From CAYPZT01 sp964415435 (lineage in GTDB: Bacteria; Patescibacteriota; Microgenomatia; UBA1406; GWC2-37-13), in assembly GCA_964415435.1 (NCBI GenBank), contig CAYPZT010000026.1, positions 1-14,879 of the forward strand: a stretch of DNA of 14,879 bases. The letters are read 5' to 3'. Below, piece after piece: positions 7,491-12,969 of the stretch. Each line of letters starts with the position of its first letter. The stretch's first letter is position 1. The notes under the pieces were generated by a model. That model made no database searches, had not been told where the DNA came from, and saw only the letters and a program-made list of their open reading frames with translations. A program made the position numbers and the translations under genes.

Positions 7491-8192
7491 TTAGTTATCG
7501 GTGAGAACCGTGTCGGTGTAACTTTCGATCGAGCCAAGCCGACGACCAGTTGAGGAAGGATTGTAAAGATTGTAGTACACCTCGACGAGCTCCTGCTTTT
7601 CAAGTACTGTGGCACGCAGTCCAATTTTTGACAAAAGTCTGATAAGGTGGTCGCGTTTTGGGTAAAGAGACGTCTTCGCCCGACTTATCACATACTCCTT
7701 CTGGAGAGCTTGTGTGTTTGCGCCACTTACCCCAAGCTCAAGAGGTGAAAAGGGAACTACGAAAAAAAAGCGCTTCTCAAGAACCGTATTTTTCTTGACG
7801 ACTGTTTTTATAAACTCTTTATAGCTTCCAAGGCGCGTTCTAAGAAGATTTGCCGTCTGTCTTTTGATAACTCCATCCAGATACTCCAAATAGGAAGAAA
7901 CATCCATTTTTTTGGAAAGAATGAGTATCTGAGTTGGAAAGGATAGGGAGTTCAAGAGCCCGGCGTAAGCGTATATCATCGACGTCTGTTCCTCCTGGGA
8001 AAGAAGCCAGAAGTTTACCGCTCCCACCTCTATAACGATCGCTGCTGAAAAATCCTTCATGAGAACAACATCATCTTTGACATCCTCTATTTCAATAAAG
8101 CTTTGTGTCGAGGCTTTTACCGGTGAGGTTGTCTTGTGGTGTATTCCCGACTTTCCGTTTACTGCTCCGTTTGTATTTGATTTAGGAAACAT
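7491..8192 (-). CDS. TraC-like T4SS accessory protein encoded next to VirB4
   Basis: A 233-residue protein without an ATPase motif. Residues 1-30 are a polar tail. Residues 31-120 (FIEIEDVKDDVVLMKDFSAA, then VNFWLLSQEEQTSMIYAYAG, then FPTQILILSKK) resemble the small N-terminal TraC/VirB4-like domain commonly encoded as a separate protein just before VirB4 in Gram-positive and Patescibacteria conjugation-type clusters. A basic region and FFFVVPFSP strand follow, and the last third contains AKTSLYPKRDHLIRLLSKIG. It probably acts with VirB4 at the inner membrane; this is inferred from position and fold resemblance. It starts 14 nt after the PrgI stop, has no SD and ends 3 nt before VirB4, so it belongs to one operon with both. 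The name rests on similarity recalled from such clusters. Confidence 0.75.
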   Translation of the reverse strand: MFPKSNTNGAVNGKSGIHHKTTSPVKASTQSFIEIEDVKDDVVLMKDFSAAIVIEVGAVNFWLLSQEEQTSMIYAYAGLLNSLSFPTQILILSKKMDVSSYLEYLDGVIKRQTANLLRTRLGSYKEFIKTVVKKNTVLEKRFFFVVPFSPLELGVSGANTQALQKEYVISRAKTSLYPKRDHLIRLLSKIGLRATVLEKQELVEVYYNLYNPSSTGRRLGSIESYTDTVLTDN

Positions 8193-8206
8193 ACGTTTTA
8201 ATTACG

Positions 8207-9058
8207 TTATAACAGTTCTTTAGAATGAAATTCGAGAGGTTTCTTATTTGAATTATCGAGCGTTATGTTCATTGTATCAAAAAAGTATGTGTTTTTCGGA
8301 TCCCTCATCTCGAAGGTATAGGCATCTTGAGGAAGTGCATGAAAAGTTGCAAAAACACCGTGTGGATTGGTTTTAAGAAGTCTCACTGTTTCTCCTTTCT
8401 TATCCTTCACATAAATCAAAATGCCAGGAATGGGGATGAGTTTATGATTCTTCACGACCCCGGTAAAAAACGGCTGTCGTACTTCGCCCGGTGAAGCAAC
8501 TGGTTGTGGCGGGCTTGGAGGCGGCTCCTGCGAATGTAAAAGCTGTTGTGCTATGGGGGTGAAGTGAATGTTTTGCTGTGTCGGTGTTTTTTTGCTTAAT
8601 GTCAAATTCTTTAACTCAAATAGTGAGTGCACTTCTTTTTTTTTAACATTTCCTTTTCCCGGTTTTGTTTTTTCCAGGTAGGCCGCAAGTTTTTCTTGAG
8701 ATTCGATGTGGGCAACGGTTTTATGAGGATCGGATGTAAAAAAAAGATTGCTTAAAAAATAAAGCGGCTTGTTTTCTTTGTGAAAGATATACTGTGTCGG
8801 CGAGGTGAGGCGTTTGTAAAAATTGCGGATCCATACATCCAAAGGTCTGTCGTTTATGGGAATGAAGGCAAAGGCCGGACCGAGCGCCCCAACAAGAAAA
8901 CCGAAGACAATGTTAAGAAGAGGAATTGGGAATATGCGGTAAATAACATAGCCGAGCGGAATAAATACAATAAGATACATAAACTGGTGAAGGGTTAGAA
9001 ACCCGATAAGTTTGAATTCAAATGTGGTTATCTGTCGTGGTATGGGGTGCTGGTCCAT
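8207..9058 (-). CDS. PrgI-family (VirB3-like) membrane protein fused to a C-terminal beta-sandwich domain
   Basis: A 283-residue protein. The N-terminus (MDQHPIPRQITTFEFKLIGF) is the PrgI-family opening, followed by two membrane segments at about 26-43 and 46-68 and the DRPLDVWIRNFYKRLTSP stretch after the membrane. PrgI occupies the VirB3 place in Gram-positive type IV secretion systems and interacts with VirB4. Residues 110-190 form a charged and then Pro-rich linker (EPPPSPPQP). Residues 195-265 look like a carboxypeptidase-regulatory-like or transthyretin-like beta-sandwich: FFTGVVKNHKLIPIPGILIYV, then VRLLKTNPHGVFATF, then LPQDAYTFEM. Such a C-terminal domain is unusual for VirB3. Its side of the membrane is uncertain: two membrane segments would place it on the same side as the N-terminus. 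It is the first gene of an operon with the TraC-like protein and VirB4. Confidence 0.85.
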   Translation of the reverse strand: MDQHPIPRQITTFEFKLIGFLTLHQFMYLIVFIPLGYVIYRIFPIPLLNIVFGFLVGALGPAFAFIPINDRPLDVWIRNFYKRLTSPTQYIFHKENKPLYFLSNLFFTSDPHKTVAHIESQEKLAAYLEKTKPGKGNVKKKEVHSLFELKNLTLSKKTPTQQNIHFTPIAQQLLHSQEPPPSPPQPVASPGEVRQPFFTGVVKNHKLIPIPGILIYVKDKKGETVRLLKTNPHGVFATFHALPQDAYTFEMRDPKNTYFFDTMNITLDNSNKKPLEFHSKELL

Positions 9059-9064
9059 ACTTTC

Positions 9065-9070
9065 AGTATA
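9065..9070 (-). promoter_or_regulatory. -10 element for the PrgI/TraC/VirB4 operon
   Basis: TATACT on the minus strand, 6 nt upstream of the PrgI ATG at 9058. Initiation would be at about the start codon. No clear -35. It lies in the 74-nt gap after the S1 gene, which otherwise contains only purine-rich sequence (repeated ACAGA/AGAAGC-type words). Confidence 0.45.
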
Positions 9071-9132
9071 GCGTATAACGAGCTATAGAAACAGAAGCAG
9101 AAACAGACTCAGAAGATATTTTGAGCTGATGT

Positions 9133-10245
9133 TTATCTGTATGTTACCGGAGTGGCTTTTTGCGGGAGAATGAGACTCATTCTTCTGTCTTTTTCACTTA
9201 TTCTCTCGATAAATACTCGCACCTTGTGCCCGATGTCAAAATTTTCCTCGCCGGTAAGTTTACTTATATGAATAAGTCCCTCTATTCCTGGTTCCAGACG
9301 CACAAAATATCCGTACTTTTCCTTACGGACAACTTCGCCTTCAACTTCCTTGTCTTTGGGATACTTTTTCTCTATTTCCTTCCATGGATCGTGCGTTAGT
9401 CTCTTTAGCGAAAGGTTGAGTTTCATGTCGGTTGGATTCTTTTCAACAACCATCACGTCGATCGAGTCACCAACACGAACATACTCTGAGGCGCTTGAGA
9501 CCTTTTCCCATGATATCTCCGAAATATGAATAAGTCCCTCCACACTGTCAACCTCACAAAAGATGCCAAAGTCGGACACACCGAGAACCTTTGCCTTGTA
9601 TGTCTTGTTGAGCTCAATCTTATCAAAGCGTGCCTTGAGTTCTTTCTGAGAGATGTTAAGAGCGGCTACCTTTTGAGATACAACCAAGCGATTTTTCTCT
9701 TCGTCGACTTCTAGAATTTTCACTTTTATCTTTTGTCCCTCGAGCTTTTCCGGATCATTCATGAAATTTTCCGTGAGCTGAATTTTTGGAATGACGCCAC
9801 GAATTCCCATAAAGTCAATAAATATTCCACCCTTGCCGTACTCACCACAGACGACCTCAATCTGTTCTTCTTTTTCTTTTTTCTCACGGAGGATTTCCCA
9901 TTTGCCTTTTTGGAAGAACTTCCTCATGGAAACCACTGGAAAACCGTCTTTTGCCTCAGGAGTGATTATTCTTACCTTTACTGTATTTCCTACTTTCAGG
10001 TAAGGCAGATATGTTGAGATCTCCTTAACTTCAAGTGCTCCCAAGACTGCGAATGCCTTTGCGCCCACATCAAACACACAACCTTTTTTAGATATGGAAA
10101 CAATCTTGGCTTCAATCTCCTGATCCTTACGGATCTGCGCGGGCGAATGCTTCTTCAATAGAGCATCCATCGGGTTTGTGGACGTGGTCTTTTCTTTTGT
10201 AGTTTTGGTTACTTTTGAAGTAGTTTTAGTTATTTTTTTGGGCAT
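9133..10245 (-). CDS. rpsA: S1 RNA-binding protein with four S1 domains (ribosomal protein S1-like)
   Basis: A 370-residue protein with a Lys/Thr-rich N-terminal tail (residues 1-25) and four S1 (OB-fold) repeats at about 43-108, 126-192, 213-281 and 298-359. Repeats 3 and 4 carry the clearest signatures: FGIFCEV..VEGLIHISE and YGYFVRL..IEGLIHISK. Repeats 1 and 2 are diverged. S1 proteins bind single-stranded mRNA on the small ribosomal subunit and help recruit messages without strong SD sequences. E. coli S1 has six repeats; four-repeat forms occur in other phyla. The ATG at 10245 is chosen over an in-frame ATG at 10338 because a strong SD (AGGAGG) stands 10 nt upstream and the extension would cover the promoter. 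This is the only gene in the window with a clear SD. It has its own promoter and a leader of about 35-40 nt. Confidence 0.9.
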   Translation of the reverse strand: MPKKITKTTSKVTKTTKEKTTSTNPMDALLKKHSPAQIRKDQEIEAKIVSISKKGCVFDVGAKAFAVLGALEVKEISTYLPYLKVGNTVKVRIITPEAKDGFPVVSMRKFFQKGKWEILREKKEKEEQIEVVCGEYGKGGIFIDFMGIRGVIPKIQLTENFMNDPEKLEGQKIKVKILEVDEEKNRLVVSQKVAALNISQKELKARFDKIELNKTYKAKVLGVSDFGIFCEVDSVEGLIHISEISWEKVSSASEYVRVGDSIDVMVVEKNPTDMKLNLSLKRLTHDPWKEIEKKYPKDKEVEGEVVRKEKYGYFVRLEPGIEGLIHISKLTGEENFDIGHKVRVFIERISEKDRRMSLILPQKATPVTYR

Positions 10246-10255
10246 CCCTAGATAT

Positions 10256-10265
10256 CCTCCTCCTC
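10256..10265 (-). promoter_or_regulatory. Strong Shine-Dalgarno sequence of the S1 gene
   Basis: GAGGAGGAGG on the mRNA strand, ending 10 nt before the ATG at 10245. It fixes the S1 start and stands out because no other gene here has a comparable SD. Just upstream, TCCCCGAGGGGA (10267-10278) is a small inverted repeat that could fold in the leader and influence SD access. Confidence 0.75.
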
Positions 10266-10287
10266 TCCCCTCGGGGAAAGATGTAAT

Positions 10288-10316
10288 ACTATACCAAACA
10301 GGCCTCAAAAAAACAA
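10288..10316 (-). promoter_or_regulatory. Promoter of the S1 gene
   Basis: On the minus strand, a -35-like TTGTTT (10311-10316) is separated by 17 nt from a -10 TATAGT (10288-10293). Initiation near 10281 would give a leader of about 35 nt holding the small inverted repeat and the SD. Confidence 0.45.
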
Positions 10317-10337
10317 GGGGCTGTCTATCTACCACCA

Positions 10338-10357
10338 TCTATATCAATAGATATAGA
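10338..10357. repeat. 8-bp inverted repeat between the divergent S1 and recombinase-like genes
   Basis: TCTATATC-AATA-GATATAGA, a perfect 8-bp inverted repeat with a 4-nt centre. It lies in the 174-nt gap between two divergent genes, upstream of both promoters. There is no T-run after it, so it does not look like a terminator; a protein-binding site is possible. Being purely A/T-rich, it could also occur by chance. Confidence 0.4.
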
Positions 10358-10380
10358 ACTACTATGTATGTGTTATGCAC

Positions 10381-10409
10381 TTGATTTTAAAAGTATATTA
10401 CTGTATATT
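10381..10409 (+). promoter_or_regulatory. Promoter of the recombinase-like gene
   Basis: TTGATT (10381-10386), a 17-nt spacer and TATATT (10404-10409): the best two-part promoter in the window. An overlapping TATTAT is at 10406-10411. The ATG at 10420 is 10 nt after TATATT, so the leader would be only a few bases at most. No SD. Confidence 0.6.
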
Positions 10410-10419
10410 ATAGGGCACT

Positions 10420-11280
10420 ATGGAGCCTGTAGCACTACCCAATCTCGTTGACAAGTTCATTACCTATCTCAAATCTCAGGGCAAATCAGATTTCACAATT
10501 ATCGCCTATAGGAAAGACCTTGAGCAGTTTGTCGGTTACCTTACAAGCAAAGAGAAGAATGATATTCGCGAGGTTAAAAGAGAGGATATAGATGGATTTA
10601 TCAATAAACTTTTGACCGAAAATTACACTAAAAAATCTGCTTCTCGCAAGCTTAATTCCATTCGAACATTCTTCCGCCATCTTAAGAACGAAGGCGTAAT
10701 CGAACAAAACCCATCACTTGACGTGACACACCCTAAATATACCCAATCTCCCCCTCGTATCTTTAGCAAGCTTGAATATCGCGCGCTTAGGGATTTGGCG
10801 AAAGAAGATTCACGTACCTATGCTCTTGTTGAAACCCTCCTTCAGACTGGAATTAAAATTGGCGAGCTGGCAGGGCTTGAACTTGTGGACATTAAGGAAA
10901 ACGCTCTTCATATAAGACAGTATGGCAAAACGCCAGCACGCGACGTTCCACTTAATAAGGCCGCGAAAAAAGCCATCGAAGACTATATTAAAATCCGTGG
11001 TACGAATGGAAATGCGCACCTTTTTATAACGCGCACCGGACACCCGCTTCTTATAAGAAACATTCGTCAGATCATTACTCGATGTTTTAGGGAGGTTGAG
11101 ATAGAAAACGCAACGGTTAATGATCTAAGGAATACATTTATCGCCTATCAGCTTATTAATGGCGCCTCTGTTGAATATATCGCTCGCATTGTTGGCCACA
11201 AGCGTCTTTCTTCCACAGAACGCTTCCTCAACCTCGTAAAAGAAGAGGCTGAAAGAAAAGAAAAACTCGGAGAGCTATAA
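10420..11280 (+). CDS. Tyrosine-recombinase-fold (XerC/D-like) protein with a degenerate active site
   Basis: A 286-residue protein with the two-domain Xer layout and normal length. Residues 7-100 are a SAM-like core-binding domain (LVDKFITYLKSQGKSDFTII, then SASRKLNSIRTFFRHL). Residues 112-286 are the catalytic-fold domain. Aligned to the XerD catalytic set: the first Arg (normally TGLRISEL) is Lys146 in TGIKIGEL; the beta-hairpin Lys is present as Lys170; the His of HxLR is Asn234 in NDLR; Arg237 is present; His260 in VGHKRLSSTERF is present; the nucleophilic Tyr, nine residues on, is Phe269 (codon TTC). Without the Tyr it should not form the covalent DNA intermediate, so it may bind DNA or act as a partner or regulator. 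It has its own promoter and lies 44 nt before rnhA, between S1 and dnaN. No attachment site or other mobile gene is seen. Confidence 0.85.
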   Translation: MEPVALPNLVDKFITYLKSQGKSDFTIIAYRKDLEQFVGYLTSKEKNDIREVKREDIDGFINKLLTENYTKKSASRKLNSIRTFFRHLKNEGVIEQNPSLDVTHPKYTQSPPRIFSKLEYRALRDLAKEDSRTYALVETLLQTGIKIGELAGLELVDIKENALHIRQYGKTPARDVPLNKAAKKAIEDYIKIRGTNGNAHLFITRTGHPLLIRNIRQIITRCFREVEIENATVNDLRNTFIAYQLINGASVEYIARIVGHKRLSSTERFLNLVKEEAERKEKLGEL

Positions 11281-11292
11281 TCGTGTAACATA

Positions 11293-11309
11293 TAACGTGT
11301 GTCACGTTA
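11293..11309. repeat. Perfect 7-bp palindrome upstream of the RNase H gene
   Basis: TAACGTG-TGT-CACGTTA, a perfect inverted repeat of 7-bp arms and a 3-nt centre, starting 12 nt after the recombinase-like stop and ending 15 nt before the rnhA start. It overlaps a possible -10 (TATAAC, 11291-11296). There is no T-run, so it is more like an operator than a terminator. A related half (GTGTAACA) lies just upstream at 11283-11290. Confidence 0.5.
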
Positions 11310-11324
11310 CAAGCCACACACTAC

Positions 11325-11741
11325 ATGAATATAACAGTCTACACCGACGGCGGATCGCTTAATAACCCTGGAGAAGCGGCAACTGCATTTTTAATCTACA
11401 AAGACAGTAAAGAGATCTCCTCATCAGGAAAAAAAATAGGGATCGCCACAAATAACACAGCTGAATATAAGGCTCTAATATTTGCACTTGAGCGGCTTAT
11501 ACAACTATCCGATAGCAATGTTCTTCGTGGTGTACAAAAAATTTCAGCTTTCTCTGATTCTGAACTGATGATTCGCCAGATAAATGGAGAATATAAGGTG
11601 AAACATCCGGAAATAAAGATTTTATACGCAGAGTTGCAAAACCTCAAAGAAAAATTAGCTATTCCTGTGATCCATATATATACACCAAGAGAAAACAATA
11701 CCGCGGCAGATGCCCTCGTAAAAAAAACACTAGGAAGATGA
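11325..11741 (+). CDS. rnhA: Ribonuclease HI family protein
   Basis: A 138-residue RNase H-fold protein, slightly shorter than E. coli RNase HI (155). It would cut the RNA strand of RNA-DNA hybrids, for example primers and R-loops. The catalytic DEDD set is complete: Asp8 in YTDGGS, Glu47 in NTAEYKAL, Asp78 in FSDSELMI and Asp129 in NNTAADALV. The SDSELMIRQINGEYK block is typical of the RnhA subgroup, often annotated as reverse-transcriptase-like or RNase HI family, which lacks the basic handle of the E. coli enzyme. It follows the recombinase-like gene after 44 nt on the same strand. A palindrome lies between them, so it may have its own control. Its TGA stop abuts the stop of the converging dnaN with no gap. 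No SD is seen. Confidence 0.92.
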   Translation: MNITVYTDGGSLNNPGEAATAFLIYKDSKEISSSGKKIGIATNNTAEYKALIFALERLIQLSDSNVLRGVQKISAFSDSELMIRQINGEYKVKHPEIKILYAELQNLKEKLAIPVIHIYTPRENNTAADALVKKTLGR

Positions 11742-12851
11742 TTATCCTTGGATTCGCACCGGCATGATTATATGAATGAAGTCGGGATTTCCCTCCATTT
11801 TAAATACAACAGGCGCATCTGGACGAAGTATCTCTATAATGGTGCGCTTACTGCTTGTGTGATTTAAAAAATCCAATACGAATCTGAAATTGAAGGCAAT
11901 TTTTTGTTCTTCTCCTTTAAGTTCTATGTCTTGTGTTGTGCTGTCTTCAACATCGCCCTCTATCTTGGGCTTACATAAAAGCCCATCTTTTTTGCATTCA
12001 AGAAGAATTATGTTTGAGTATTCGCGCGCAAACACAGATATAAGCTTCACATTTTTTATAAGTTCTTCTGTGTCTGCTGCGATTTCTGTTTTCTTCTCAA
12101 CGGGGAGAACTTTTTCGTAGGGAGGAAATTCACCGTCGATAAGCCGTGAGTAGAATTCAGAGTCTGACGTACGGACGCGTATAAGTTTTTCTTTTACTGA
12201 ATAACTGAATCCTACCTCTTTTTCCCCTTTTATAACGGCTAGAATCTCCTCCAGAAATCCTGAGGGGATAATGAGAGAGGGTATATCTATCTCTTTCTTC
12301 GTTTTTACAAGAGTAAGTCTAAAACCATCTGTTGAGACCATCATCATATCGTTTTCACCTGTAACAAAATTAACCCCGGTGAGTATGGGTCTAGCCTCAT
12401 CTGAGGACGTGGAAAAAAGCACAAGAGGAAGATTCTTTGTGAGAAAAGACGATTTTACCATCTGTTCCTTCTCCTCAATTGCTGGAGGTACAGGAAAATC
12501 TTCGCCCGCCATAAGCGGAAATGTCCCCTTCTTTTTATCCTGAGAGATAATCATTAATTTATCTTTTATTTGAAGAGAGACCATACCAGGATTAAGAAGC
12601 GCGATAAACTCTAATATTTTTTTGGGTTCGACTATTATTTTTATATCACCTTCTACCTTTGCTTTTGTTGAAGTGTGGAAAAACGAATTAAGATCGCTTG
12701 AGTAAAGATGGAGCCTTTGCTCTTGACCTTCTCTTTTTGAGATAATGTAGACTCCCTGAAGAATGGGAGATGTCGCAATCTTATTCGATGTAAAGTGAGA
12801 CGCTCTCGTAAGTGTTTCTAATAGGATTTCTTTTGTTATTTCAATTCTCAT
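11742..12851 (-). CDS. dnaN: DNA polymerase III beta subunit (sliding clamp)
   Basis: A 369-residue protein of the normal beta-clamp length. It forms a ring around DNA that tethers DNA polymerase III. Three repeated clamp domains are expected at about 1-120, 130-245 and 246-369. Recognisable family blocks are SSDEARPILTGVNF (147-160), the TDGFRLTLVK segment (174-183), the FYSRLIDGEFPPYEKVLP block (233-250) and the C-terminal end HIIMPVRIQG, which corresponds to the usual YVVMPMRL hydrophobic-pocket tail. It is downstream of dnaA on the same strand, the common bacterial order, after a 112-nt gap with its own -10-like element. Its TAA is directly adjacent to the rnhA TGA. No SD precedes the ATG. 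Confidence 0.95.
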   Translation of the reverse strand: MRIEITKEILLETLTRASHFTSNKIATSPILQGVYIISKREGQEQRLHLYSSDLNSFFHTSTKAKVEGDIKIIVEPKKILEFIALLNPGMVSLQIKDKLMIISQDKKKGTFPLMAGEDFPVPPAIEEKEQMVKSSFLTKNLPLVLFSTSSDEARPILTGVNFVTGENDMMMVSTDGFRLTLVKTKKEIDIPSLIIPSGFLEEILAVIKGEKEVGFSYSVKEKLIRVRTSDSEFYSRLIDGEFPPYEKVLPVEKKTEIAADTEELIKNVKLISVFAREYSNIILLECKKDGLLCKPKIEGDVEDSTTQDIELKGEEQKIAFNFRFVLDFLNHTSSKRTIIEILRPDAPVVFKMEGNPDFIHIIMPVRIQG

Positions 12852-12859
12852 AAATACAA

Positions 12860-12865
12860 ATAGTA
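12860..12865 (-). promoter_or_regulatory. -10-like element before dnaN
   Basis: TACTAT on the minus strand, 8 nt upstream of the dnaN ATG. This is the same position relative to the start as the better elements elsewhere in the window. The -35 is not convincing, and dnaN may also be transcribed from dnaA. Confidence 0.35.
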
Positions 12866-12938
12866 GTAATAGGCCTTGCGTATAAGTGTATAAAAAATGA
12901 ATTAGATTTTCAAGACAAACTAAACCAGAAAAAAACCT

Positions 12939-12969
12939 TGTTTATAATGAGTGGACACGGTGTTTATAA
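12939..12969. repeat. Two exact TGTTTATAA 9-mers 22 bp apart at the dnaA 3' end
   Basis: TGTTTATAA occurs at 12939-12947 and 12961-12969 on the plus strand; the reverse complement TTATAAACA matches the DnaA box TTATCCACA at seven of nine positions. The second copy overlaps the dnaA stop codon. The 22-bp period (about two helical turns) puts both on the same face of the DNA. The flanking 12885-12938 stretch is very A-rich. These could be weak DnaA sites or chance A/T repeats. Confidence 0.3.

Noticed and set aside
10246..10338. N-terminal extension of the S1 protein to an upstream in-frame ATG
   Set aside because: The extension would cover the promoter, the leader repeat and the strong SD that points to the ATG at 10245, and its residues do not resemble an S1 N-terminus.
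10420..11280. Integrase of a mobile element
   Set aside because: The active site is degenerate, there are no attachment-site repeats, no cargo and no phage or IS genes, and all neighbours are housekeeping genes.
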